Positions 7,321-14,702 of a stretch of DNA of 20,873 nt are shown piece by piece. Both the position numbers and the translations under genes were made by a program. Origin of the DNA: DASRTE01 sp035316885 (GTDB taxonomy: Bacteria; Actinomycetota; Actinomycetes; Jiangellales; Jiangellaceae); NCBI GenBank assembly GCA_035316885.1, contig DATHII010000168.1:1-20873 (forward strand), given 5' to 3'. Each line of letters starts with the position of its first letter. The first letter of the stretch is position 1. The notes under the pieces were generated by a model. That model saw only the letters and a program-made list of their open reading frames with translations, had not been told where the DNA came from and ran no database searches.

Positions 7321-8441
7321 CAGCGACCCGCCTGGAGCTTGGCCTCGACCGAGGAGAGCAGGTCGACCCAGCTCGTCTCGAACTTCTCCACGCCCTCGTC
7401 CTCGAGTACCCGCCCGACGTCGTCCATGTCGACCCCGACGCCGGCCAGCCGGTCGAAGACGGCCCGGGCCTGTGGATAGGAGCCGCGTACCGTGTCGCCG
7501 CGGATCTCGCCGTGGTCGGCAACGGCCTCCAGAGTCGCCTCGGGCATCGTGTTGACGGTCTCGGGCGCCACCAGCTCGGTGACGTAGAGGGTGTCGGAGT
7601 AATCGGGGTTCTTCGTGGAGGTGGACGCCCACAGAGGGCGTTGGCGGGCGGCGCCGGCGGCTTCCAGACGCTGCCAGCGGTCTGCGGCGACGACCTGCTC
7701 GTAGGCCTGGTAGGCGAGCCGGGCGTTCGCGACGGCCGCCTGGCCTCGAAGCCCGAGCGCCTCGTCGGTACCGATCGTGTCGAGTCGCTTGTCGACCTCG
7801 GAGTCGACCCGGCTGACGAAGAAGGACGCGACCGACGCGATGCCGTCGAGGGAATCGCCAGCCGCCAACCGCTGCTCGAGGCCCGCCTGGTACGCCTCCA
7901 TCACCTCGCGATAGCGCTCGATCGAGAAGACCAGGGTGACGTTGACACTGATACCGGCGGCGATGACCTCGGTGATCGCCGGCAGGCCGGCCCGGGTCGC
8001 AGGGATCTTGACGAACAGGTTCGGCCGGTCGACCTCGGCCCACAGGTCGCGGGCCTGGTCGACGGTGGCGCGAGTGTCGTGGGCCAGCCGGGGGTCGACC
8101 TCGATGGACACCCGGCCGTCGAGACCGGCGGTTCGCTGGGCCACGGGTGCCAGCAGGTCGCAGGCCGCCCGGACGTCGTCGGTGGTCAGGTCGCGGACGG
8201 CCGTGTCGGCGTCCGAGCCCTGCTCGGAGTGGACCCGGAGCTGGTCGTCGTACGCGCTGCTCTTGGTGATCGCCGCCTGGAAGATCGACGGGTTGGTGGT
8301 GATACCGACTACGTGGCGCTCGTCGACGAGCGCCTGCAGGTTGCCGGTCGAGAGGCGTTCGCGGGACAGGTCGTCGAGCCAGATGGCGACGCCCTGGTCG
8401 CAGAGCCGGCCGAGCCGGTCGGTGGTGGCATCGTTGCTCAT
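7320..8441 (-). CDS. tal: Transaldolase
   Basis: A 373-residue transaldolase transferring a dihydroxyacetone unit between sugar phosphates in the non-oxidative pentose phosphate branch. The Schiff-base lysine is K145 in NLFVKIPAT. The other family signatures are GITTNPSIFQAAI (46-58), NVTLVFSIERY and STSTKNPDYSDTLYV. Length and sequence match the long actinobacterial type. GGAGG lies upstream of the ATG at 8441 at a normal distance. The gene follows tkt by 29 nt and overlaps pgi by one base. The frame is continuous, and placement directly after tkt agrees with its role. Confidence 0.96.
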   Translation of the reverse strand: MSNDATTDRLGRLCDQGVAIWLDDLSRERLSTGNLQALVDERHVVGITTNPSIFQAAITKSSAYDDQLRVHSEQGSDADTAVRDLTTDDVRAACDLLAPVAQRTAGLDGRVSIEVDPRLAHDTRATVDQARDLWAEVDRPNLFVKIPATRAGLPAITEVIAAGISVNVTLVFSIERYREVMEAYQAGLEQRLAAGDSLDGIASVASFFVSRVDSEVDKRLDTIGTDEALGLRGQAAVANARLAYQAYEQVVAADRWQRLEAAGAARQRPLWASTSTKNPDYSDTLYVTELVAPETVNTMPEATLEAVADHGEIRGDTVRGSYPQARAVFDRLAGVGVDMDDVGRVLEDEGVEKFETSWVDLLSSVEAKLQAGR

Positions 8442-8470
8442 GGTGGTCCTCCAGATGTATCGGTGGACGG

Positions 8471-10573
8471 TCAGCGTGCCGCCGCGATGGACTCCTTCGC
8501 GGCAGCAACCACGGCCTCCGCGGTAATCCCGAACTCGCGGAAGAGGATCTGGTAGTCAGCCGACGCCCCGAAGTGCTCGAGGCTGACTGAACGCCCAGCG
8601 TCGCCGACCACGTCGCGCCACCCCTGCCCCACGGCCGCCTCCACGGACACCCGGGCCCGCACGGCGGGCGGCAGCACGCTGTCGCGGTAGGCCTGGACCT
8701 CGAGGTCGAACCACTCGCGGCACGGCATGGAGACGACCCGCGCGTGGATGCCGTCGGCGGCCAGCATGTCCCGAGCCGCGACAGCGAGCTGGACCTCGGA
8801 ACCGGTGCCGACGAGCACGACGTCGGGTGGACCGTCGGTATCGAGGAGGACGTATGCGCCCCGGGTGACGCCCTCGGCGTCGGCGTAGCCGTCTGTGCCT
8901 CGCGGGAAGGTCGGTACGTTCTGGCGGGTCAGGCACAGACCTGCCGGGCGGGACTGGTTCGTTGCGTGGTGCTCGAGAATCGCACGCCATGCGACGGCTG
9001 TCTCGTTCGCGTCGGCTGGCCGGACGACATCGAGGCCGGGGATCGCGCGCAGCGCGGCGAGATGCTCGACCGGCTGGTGGGTCGGTCCGTCCTCGCCGAG
9101 ACCGACCGAGTCATGGGTCCACACGTAGGTGACGGGCAGCCCCATCAGGGCCGCGAGCCGGACGGCCGGACGCATGTAGTCGCTGAAGATCAGGAACGTG
9201 CCGCCGTAGGGGCGGGTGAGCCCGTGCAGGGCGATGCCGTTGAGGATCGAGCCCATCGCGTGCTCACGGATGCCGAAATGCAGGACCCGGCCGTACCAGT
9301 CGCCCACGAACTCCTTGCTCGACCGGTCCGGAGGGAGGAAGCTCAGCTGGTCCTTGGGCGTGGTGTTGTTGCTGCCGGCCAGGTCGGCCGAACCGCCCCA
9401 CAGCTCAGGAAGGACGGGCGCGAGCGCCGTGAGCACCTCGCCGGAGGCCCTGCGGGTGGCTACGGCCTTGCCCGGTTCGAAGCTCGGTACCGCGTGCGCC
9501 CATCCGTCGGGCAGCGTCGACGTACGCAGCCGGTCCAGCAGTGCGGCTTGTTCGGCGTGCTCTGCCCGCCAGGACGCGAATCGCTCGTCCCACGCGGCGT
9601 GCAGGTCGGACCCCCGCTCACCGACGCGTAACGCGCGCCGCCGGACGTCGTCGGCCACGACGAAGGCCTGCTCGGGGTCGAAGCCGAGGATCCTCTTGGT
9701 GGCCGCGACCTCGTCGGCGCCGAGCGCCGATCCGTGAGCCGTGCCGGTGTTCTGCTTGGTGGGAGCGGGCCAGCCGATGATGGTGCGGAGCGCGACGAAC
9801 GACGGCCGGCTGGTCTCGGCGCGGGCGGCCAGGAGTGCGGCGTGCAGGGCCGCGACGTCCTCGCGGTACGGGCCGTCGCCGCCCCGCCAGTCGACGGTCT
9901 GGACGTGCCACCCGTAGGCCTCGTAGCGGGCCGGGACGTTCTCGGAGAAGGCGACCCTGGTGTCGTCCTCGATGGAGATCTGGTTGTCGTCCCAGATCAT
10001 GACGAGGTTGCCCAGGCGCTGGGTCCCGGCCAGCGAGGACGCCTCGCTGGACACCCCCTCCTGCATGTCACCGTCGGATGCGATGCACCAGATGGTGTGG
10101 TCGAAGACGCTCTCGCCGCCGGGGGCGTCGGGGTCGAGCAGGCCACGGGTGCGGCGCGCTGCCATGGCCATGCCGACGGCGTTGCCGACGCCCTGGCCGA
10201 GCGGTCCAGTGGTGGTCTCGACGCCGACGGTGTGGTGTACCTCGGGATGGCCGGGCGTGACCGAGCCCCAGGTCCGCAACGACGCGAGGTCGTCGAGGGT
10301 CATCGGGTAGCCGGAAAGGTAGAGCTGGATGTAGAGCGTCAGGCTGGAGTGGCCGGCGGAGAGCACGAACCGGTCTCGGCCGAGCCAAGCGGGCTCGGCG
10401 GGGTCGTGCCGGAGCAGGTGCTGGAAGATCAGGTAGGCCGCGGGCGCCAGGCTCATCGCCGTGCCGGGATGGCCGTTGCCGACCTTCTCGACCGCGTCCA
10501 TGGCGAGTACGCGAATGGTGTCGACGGCCCGCCGGTCGAGGTCGGTCCAGTCGAGTTCGGTGTTGTCGGGCAC
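8471..10573 (-). CDS. tkt: Transketolase
   Basis: A 700-residue thiamine diphosphate enzyme moving two-carbon ketol units in the non-oxidative pentose phosphate pathway. N-terminal signatures are GNGHPGTAMSLAP (32-44), AGHSSLTLYIQLYLSGY (73-89) and GPLGQGVGNAVGMAMA (123-138). The ThDP/metal motif is SDGDMQEG (167-174) with N197 in WDDNQISIE. The pyrimidine-domain signatures are LAGSNNTT, GIREHAMGSILNG and THDSVGLGEDGPTHQPVEH. The GTG at 10573 is chosen because it begins the conserved N-terminus and has GAGAGGAG 9 nt upstream (10583-10590). It is the first gene of the minus-strand operon, so its promoter in 10574-10660 probably drives tkt-tal-pgi-zwf-opcA-pgl. Length is normal and the call is secure. 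Confidence 0.97.
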   Translation of the reverse strand: MPDNTELDWTDLDRRAVDTIRVLAMDAVEKVGNGHPGTAMSLAPAAYLIFQHLLRHDPAEPAWLGRDRFVLSAGHSSLTLYIQLYLSGYPMTLDDLASLRTWGSVTPGHPEVHHTVGVETTTGPLGQGVGNAVGMAMAARRTRGLLDPDAPGGESVFDHTIWCIASDGDMQEGVSSEASSLAGTQRLGNLVMIWDDNQISIEDDTRVAFSENVPARYEAYGWHVQTVDWRGGDGPYREDVAALHAALLAARAETSRPSFVALRTIIGWPAPTKQNTGTAHGSALGADEVAATKRILGFDPEQAFVVADDVRRRALRVGERGSDLHAAWDERFASWRAEHAEQAALLDRLRTSTLPDGWAHAVPSFEPGKAVATRRASGEVLTALAPVLPELWGGSADLAGSNNTTPKDQLSFLPPDRSSKEFVGDWYGRVLHFGIREHAMGSILNGIALHGLTRPYGGTFLIFSDYMRPAVRLAALMGLPVTYVWTHDSVGLGEDGPTHQPVEHLAALRAIPGLDVVRPADANETAVAWRAILEHHATNQSRPAGLCLTRQNVPTFPRGTDGYADAEGVTRGAYVLLDTDGPPDVVLVGTGSEVQLAVAARDMLAADGIHARVVSMPCREWFDLEVQAYRDSVLPPAVRARVSVEAAVGQGWRDVVGDAGRSVSLEHFGASADYQILFREFGITAEAVVAAAKESIAAAR

Positions 10574-10799
10574 CGTCGTCGGCTCCTCTCGAGCGGCAAT
10601 GTTGTCGAGATCGAAACGTGATCACAGGTCGATCCGAGCCTACCCACCGTTGTGTCAGTGCGCGTGCCGCCGGCCGGACCGCCGCCAGGATGGGCTCCGG
10701 CGCTCCGCTGCGTCCCGTTCCGGTACGCCCCGACTAGACTCACGGCGTCCTGCGTGGGCGCGCCATCGGCCGCTCCGAGCGTCGCGAGAGAGGCAGGTC
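10574..10799. promoter_or_regulatory. Divergent tkt / ctaB promoter region
   Basis: This 226-base region separates the divergent tkt and ctaB genes. On the minus strand a TAGGCT hexamer (10642-10637) fits a -10 box for tkt, giving a leader of roughly 55-60 nt that holds the tkt ribosome-binding site. On the plus strand TAGACT (10735-10740) fits a -10 box for ctaB, with a leader of about 50 nt containing GAGAGAGG (10786-10793). Neither has an obvious -35, as is common in actinobacteria. The two boxes are about 95 bp apart. No open frame of interest or RNA gene was seen. Confidence 0.45.
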
Positions 10800-11747
10800 G
10801 TGCCGGCCGCCGAGCCCCGCCCTGCGACGCAACCACGACCTCGCGTGGACGCCACGCCTACGTGGCGCCGCACGGTCGGTGCGTACACCTCACTGATGAA
10901 GCTGCGCGTGGTCGAGCTGCTGCTCGTCACGACGCTGCCGGCGATGGTGCTCGCACAGCGGGGGCTGCCGCCGCCGGGCCTGGTCGTCGCGACGCTGCTC
11001 GGCGGCACACTCGCGGCGGGCAGTGCCCACGCGTTCAACCAGGTGCTCGAGCGCGACCTCGACGCAGTGATGCGCAGGACCCGCCGGCGTGCGGTCGCCA
11101 CCTCGGCGATCTCGGCCCAGGCGGCCGCGCTGTTCGCGGTCGCTCTGCTGCTCGTCGCCGTGGCCGTGATGCTGGCCTTCGTCAACCCGCTCGCGGCGGC
11201 GCTGACCGTGGCGGCCAACGCGTTCTACGTCGTCGTGTACACCGTGCTGCTCAAGCGGCGCACTGCGCAGAACATCGTGTGGGGCGGCGTGGCCGGCTGC
11301 CTGCCGACGATGATCGGCTGGGCCGCGGTCACGGGCAGCCTCGCCTGGCCTCCCGTTCTGCTGTTCCTTGTCGTCTTCTTCTGGACGCCTCCGCACTATT
11401 GGCCGCTGGCCATGCGCTTCCGCGACGACTACGCCCGTGCCGGTGTGCCGATGCTGCCGGTGGTCGCATCCGCGCGGGTGGTTGCCGGCCAGATCATCGT
11501 GTACTCCTGGGCGATGGTGGCCACGACGTTGGCCCTGTGGTGGGTCGCCGACCTCGGCTGGCTCTACGGTGCCCTCGCCGTGCTGGCCGGGGTCTGGTTC
11601 CTGGCCGAGGCGCACCGGCTCTACGCGCGGGCCCGCGTCGACCAGACCAGCGCGGGGGTGAAGGCGATGCGCCTGTTCCACGGCTCGATCACCTACCTCA
11701 CCGTGGTGTTCGCAGCCGTGGCGGTCGACGTGCTCCTGCTCACCTGA
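10800..11747 (+). CDS. ctaB: Protoheme IX farnesyltransferase (heme O synthase)
   Basis: A 315-residue UbiA-type membrane prenyltransferase that adds a farnesyl group to heme B to make heme O for cytochrome oxidase. It has several hydrophobic helices from about residue 38 to the end, the first polar motif FNQVLERDLDAVMRRT (79-94), and the second motif RDDYARAGVPMLPVV (208-222). The first motif normally reads N-x-x-x-D-x-x-x-D; here the first Asp is Glu84, with D86 and D88 kept. WTPPHYWPLA (195-204) is typical of CyoE/CtaB. The GTG at 10800 is preferred because GAGAGAGG lies 6 nt upstream; GTG 10845 (300 residues) is an alternative. It diverges from tkt, as in mycobacteria, and ctaA lies nearby. 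Confidence 0.93.
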   Translation: MPAAEPRPATQPRPRVDATPTWRRTVGAYTSLMKLRVVELLLVTTLPAMVLAQRGLPPPGLVVATLLGGTLAAGSAHAFNQVLERDLDAVMRRTRRRAVATSAISAQAAALFAVALLLVAVAVMLAFVNPLAAALTVAANAFYVVVYTVLLKRRTAQNIVWGGVAGCLPTMIGWAAVTGSLAWPPVLLFLVVFFWTPPHYWPLAMRFRDDYARAGVPMLPVVASARVVAGQIIVYSWAMVATTLALWWVADLGWLYGALAVLAGVWFLAEAHRLYARARVDQTSAGVKAMRLFHGSITYLTVVFAAVAVDVLLLT

Positions 11748-11756
11748 GCATCCCGT

Positions 11757-11762
11757 TAGGCT
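11757..11762 (+). promoter_or_regulatory. Candidate -10 box for a leaderless transcript of the membrane protein gene
   Basis: TAGGCT ends 7 nt before the GTG at 11770, the spacing at which transcription would start at or next to the start codon. No Shine-Dalgarno sequence is present in the 22-nt gap after ctaB. The gene could therefore be read as a leaderless mRNA, independently of or in addition to ctaB. Confidence 0.45.
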
Positions 11763-11769
11763 TCCGAGC

Positions 11770-12426
11770 GTGCTCCAGCGACTGCTCGGGATCGCCGGTG
11801 TGGCCGTCGTGCTCGGCGCGGGCGGCTGGGCGCTGGCCGGTGGTTCGGCGGCGCCGGTCGTCACGCTCGTGGTCATCGGAGTCGTGCTCACGGCTGCCGA
11901 CGCTGTCGTGTGGCGCGCGGCCGCAGGCACCGACGGGTCCGGCGGATCGGATCTGGCGGTGCCCGCTGGGCGACGCCTGCCGCCGCCGTCGTGGGGACTG
12001 CTCGTCGGCGTAGCCGCTGCACTCGGACTCGGCGCCTCGATCGTGGTGGGCGCCCCTCTCGCAGCGGTCGGTGCGGCGTTGGTGCTCGCCGCTACCGGGG
12101 CGGGTTTCGTCCAGCGTGCGCCGGAGCAACAGGTGCGGGGGCGCACCGCGTGGACGGCCCGGCGGCTTCGCTCGTTCGCCCGCGCTCATGGCGCGGGCCC
12201 TGGCGAACCGGTCGGCGGCTATGCCACGCCAGTAGGGGAGTCCGGCGTGCGGATGTTCGTCGTGGCGCCCGACGGGCGCTGGGCCGACGCCATGGTGGGT
12301 GCAGGCGAGGTGGCGGAGATCGCCGGACTGGCGCGGGTCGACCTGAGCGATCCGGCAGACCCGGCGGTGGCACAGCGGGTGCGGGTCGATCTCGACCTCT
12401 GGACGGCGATGGCACGGTCGTGGTGA
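11770..12426 (+). CDS. Membrane protein of unknown function
   Basis: A 218-residue protein I do not recognise. Four hydrophobic segments are visible as two hairpins: about 4-23 and 28-48, then 74-94 and 96-114, separated by a polar Gly/Ser/Pro loop (50-72). The C-terminal half (about 115-218) is soluble and rich in charged residues, with GGYATPVGESGVRMFVVAPDGRWADAMVGAGEV and a closing VRVDLDLWTAMARSW. This tail has no motif I can assign. The GTG at 11770 has no ribosome-binding site but sits 7 nt behind a TAGGCT box. It lies 22 nt after ctaB and its 3' end faces ctaA across 6 bp, so a role in heme A or oxidase biogenesis is possible by position only. Codon bias supports a real gene. Confidence 0.7.
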   Translation: MLQRLLGIAGVAVVLGAGGWALAGGSAAPVVTLVVIGVVLTAADAVVWRAAAGTDGSGGSDLAVPAGRRLPPPSWGLLVGVAAALGLGASIVVGAPLAAVGAALVLAATGAGFVQRAPEQQVRGRTAWTARRLRSFARAHGAGPGEPVGGYATPVGESGVRMFVVAPDGRWADAMVGAGEVAEIAGLARVDLSDPADPAVAQRVRVDLDLWTAMARSW

Positions 12427-12432
12427 ACCGCG

Positions 12433-13383
12433 TCAGCTGGGCAGCCAGCGAGCGGCCAGCCAAGCGTCCACCACGGCCGCCACCAGCAGTGCCGCACCGA
12501 GCATGTGCAGGCCCACCAGCACAACCGGCAGGTTGAGGGCGTACTGGGTGACGCCGACAAGCCCCTGACCCAGCTCGACCCCGATGAGAGTGCCGGCCGC
12601 TCGTGCCGACCGACCGGGGGACCCCAGCGCACGGGCGGCGAAGTAGAGGCCTGCGGACAGGCCGATCAGCAGGAATACGGCGTCGGTGTGCAGCTGCGCC
12701 ACCGACTCCAGGTCGAGGCCGGTGCGGCGCGCGGCATCGTCGCCGGCGTGCGGGCCGGTACCCGTGACGACGGTCCCGAGGTAGACGACAACGGCGGCGA
12801 CGGCGACCGTGGCGCCTGCGAGCCGGCGCAGCCATGGCGAGCCGACCTCGTCCGGCTGTGCACCGAGCGGCCTTTGCGCCCGGCGGACCAGCACGGTGGC
12901 GACGGCCACCAGCACGGCCGAGCACATGTAGTGGAGCATGACGATCCACGGGTTCAGGTGCGTCCACACCGTGACCATGCCGATGAGCGCTTGCGCCGGT
13001 ATTCCGACGACCAGGACGACCGCCGGGACCACCAGGTCGCGCCGCGGCCGTTCCGAGCCGAGGGTCCGGAGTACGGCAAGCAGCATGAGCGCGGCGACCG
13101 CGGCGAGCACGAAGGTCAGCAGGCGGTTGCCGAACTCGATGGCCCCGTGGACGCCGAGCTCAGGCGTCGCCACCAGGGAATCGTCGGTACAGCGCGGAAC
13201 GGTTGGGCACCCCATGCCCGAACCGGTCAGCCGCACTGCACCGCCGGTGACAACGATCCCCAGCTGCGACACCAGCGAGGCGACCGCCAACCTCCGAAGG
13301 GCCTGCTCAGAGGGCACCGGGAGCCGGTCCCACGGTCCGGTCCCGGCCGGCCGCCGCGCGGCTCGGGCGTCGGTGACGGTCAC
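12433..13383 (-). CDS. ctaA: Heme A synthase (CtaA/COX15)
   Basis: A 316-residue membrane monooxygenase that oxidises heme O to heme A for aa3-type cytochrome oxidase. About eight hydrophobic helices fill the protein. H151 (VMLHYM), H232 (AQLHTD) and H293 (GLHMLG) match the conserved heme-ligand histidines. The first site reads IEFGNRLLT (82-90), with E83 and Asn86 where Bacillus has a histidine; as I recall, mycobacterial CtaA also reads EFGNR. The loop cysteine pair is C59/C65 in GCPTVPRC. The GTG at 13383 is chosen because family similarity starts there and a TACGAT box ends 6 nt upstream; no ribosome-binding site is visible. It is convergent with the membrane protein gene and divergent from the GNAT gene. 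Confidence 0.93.
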   Translation of the reverse strand: MTVTDARAARRPAGTGPWDRLPVPSEQALRRLAVASLVSQLGIVVTGGAVRLTGSGMGCPTVPRCTDDSLVATPELGVHGAIEFGNRLLTFVLAAVAALMLLAVLRTLGSERPRRDLVVPAVVLVVGIPAQALIGMVTVWTHLNPWIVMLHYMCSAVLVAVATVLVRRAQRPLGAQPDEVGSPWLRRLAGATVAVAAVVVYLGTVVTGTGPHAGDDAARRTGLDLESVAQLHTDAVFLLIGLSAGLYFAARALGSPGRSARAAGTLIGVELGQGLVGVTQYALNLPVVLVGLHMLGAALLVAAVVDAWLAARWLPS

Positions 13384-13405
13384 GCCGTCATCGTAGGGTT
13401 GCCGC
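13384..13405. promoter_or_regulatory. Overlapping bidirectional promoter with two leaderless starts
   Basis: Only 22 bp separate the GTG starts of ctaA (minus) and the GNAT gene (plus). Plus strand: TAGGGT (13394-13399), then 6 nt, then GTG 13406. Minus strand: TACGAT (13395-13390), then 6 nt, then GTG 13383. The two TANNNT boxes share the TA at 13394-13395. Neither gene has a Shine-Dalgarno sequence, so both would be leaderless. Confidence 0.6.
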
Positions 13406-13927
13406 GTGCCGGTGCGGCGGGAGGTTCCCGACGACATCGAGGGCATCCGGATCGTCCACACGTCGGCCTTCGCCGATCCCGAGGCGCCGGAGCGGACCCC
13501 CGTCGAGGTCGGCCTCGTCGACGCGCTTCGGCGGAGCGATGCGTGGCTGCCCGAGCTCTCGTTGGTCACGACCGGTCCGGACAGGACGGTCGACGGGCAC
13601 ATTGTCTGCACCAGGGCTTGGGTCGGGCCGGTGGCCGTACTCGGGCTCGGTCCGGTGGGCGTGCGGGCCGAGCGGCAGGGCCGCGGGATCGGGGGTGCGC
13701 TCCTGCACGCCGTGCTGGGAGCCGCGGATGCGCTCGACGAGCCCCTCGTCGCCCTGCTGGGCCACCGGGACTACGACCCGAGGTTCGGCTTCCGGCCCGC
13801 GCATGAGTACGGCGTCAGGCCGCCCGTGGCCTCCTGGGTGCCGAACTTCCAGGTGCGCGTGCTGACGTCGTACACCCCGGCGATCCGTGGTGAGTTCCGG
13901 TACGCGCCGCCCTTCGGCGATCTGTGA
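13406..13927 (+). CDS. GNAT-family N-acetyltransferase
   Basis: A 173-residue acetyltransferase of the GNAT superfamily; the acceptor substrate is unknown. The acetyl-CoA pyrophosphate loop is clear: VGVRAERQGRGIGGALLHAVL, with the R/Q-x-x-G-x-G/A pattern as RQGRGIG near residues 91-97. The strand before it (VAVLGLGPVGV) and the region after it (VALLGHRDYDPRFGFRPA) are typical of the YhbS-like branch, where the RFGF segment closes the domain. The GTG at 13406 starts PVRREVPDDIEGI, the usual first strand and helix, and sits 6 nt behind a TAGGGT box with no ribosome-binding site. It is divergent from ctaA and convergent with the ABC permease gene (16-bp gap), so it is probably a single-gene transcript. 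Confidence 0.85.
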   Translation: MPVRREVPDDIEGIRIVHTSAFADPEAPERTPVEVGLVDALRRSDAWLPELSLVTTGPDRTVDGHIVCTRAWVGPVAVLGLGPVGVRAERQGRGIGGALLHAVLGAADALDEPLVALLGHRDYDPRFGFRPAHEYGVRPPVASWVPNFQVRVLTSYTPAIRGEFRYAPPFGDL

Positions 13928-13943
13928 CGGTTTCCCGCCCCGG

Positions 13944-14702
13944 CTACTCCCAGCGGAACCAGCGCGCCGCCGCGGCGAAGCCGAGAATCGCCCAGGCGGC
14001 CAGTACCGCCACCGCCGGCCAGGGGAGGGCCGCACCGTCGAGCAGGACCGATCGCAGGCCCTCGGAGAGGGCACCGGTGGGTGTTGCCTCGAGGAACGGG
14101 CGGATCGCGGCCGGATAGCGCTCGAGCGGGACCACCACGCCGCCGGTGAGCAGCAGCACGACGTAGACGAGGTTTGCGGCAGCAAGCGTCACCTCGGCCC
14201 GCAGGGTGCCGGCCATCAGCAGCCCGAGCCCGGCGAACGCGAGTGTCCCGAGGAGCAGCAGGACGACGACGGCGACAGGTGACCCCAGCGGCCGCCAGCC
14301 GAGGAGCAGGCCGAGGGTACCGATGAGCACCACCTGCACCGCCTCGACCGTCAGGACGGTCGCCGCCTTCGCCGCGAGCAGCCCCCAGCGCGGCAGCGGC
14401 GAAGCGCCGAGCCGCTTGAGCACCCCGTAACGGCGCTCGTAGCCGGTGGCGATGGCCAGCGACGTGAACGCGGTGGACATGACCGACAGCGCCAGCACAC
14501 CGGGGACCAGGACGTCGACGGCGCGCCCAGGGCCGGTGTCCACCACCGGAACGGCGACCAGCAGTCCCAGCAGGACGAGCGGGATGACCATCGTCAGCAG
14601 GACCTGCTCGCCGTTGCGAAACAGCAGCCGGGTCTCGAAGACGGCCTGGGAGAGCACCATCCGCGAAGGCGGTGCCGCACCGGGAGCGGGCGCGAACGTC
14701 AT
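13944..14702 (-). CDS. ABC-2 type transporter permease
   Basis: A 252-residue integral membrane protein of the ABC-2 export family. About six hydrophobic helices are visible: LTMVIPLVLLGLLVAVPVV, LVPGVLALSVMSTAFTSLAIA, then LTVEAVQVVLIGTLGLLLG, VAVVVLLLLGTLAFAGLGLLMAG, LAAANLVYVVLLLTGGVVVP, and the last PAVAVLAAWAILGFAAAARW. The cytosolic ERRYGVLKRLGASPLPRW after the second helix is a hallmark of ABC-2 permeases. The ATG at 14702 overlaps the stop of the ATPase gene (ATGA), so the two are coupled and should form one exporter. The substrate (drug, lipid or other) is unknown. Similar transporter genes lie between the cta and suf loci in mycobacteria, and a role related to oxidase assembly is only a guess. 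Confidence 0.9.
   Translation of the reverse strand: MTFAPAPGAAPPSRMVLSQAVFETRLLFRNGEQVLLTMVIPLVLLGLLVAVPVVDTGPGRAVDVLVPGVLALSVMSTAFTSLAIATGYERRYGVLKRLGASPLPRWGLLAAKAATVLTVEAVQVVLIGTLGLLLGWRPLGSPVAVVVLLLLGTLAFAGLGLLMAGTLRAEVTLAAANLVYVVLLLTGGVVVPLERYPAAIRPFLEATPTGALSEGLRSVLLDGAALPWPAVAVLAAWAILGFAAAARWFRWE

Noticed and set aside
7321..8508. Upstream extension of pgi and zwf frames through tal and pgi, as if tal-pgi or pgi-zwf were long fusions
   Set aside because: The extensions are out-of-frame readings of the neighbouring gene and Arg/Pro-rich. Homology begins exactly at the overlapping ATG codons.
13928..13943. Terminator in the 16-bp convergent gap between the GNAT gene and the ABC permease
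   Set aside because: Too short for an intrinsic terminator and with no visible hairpin.
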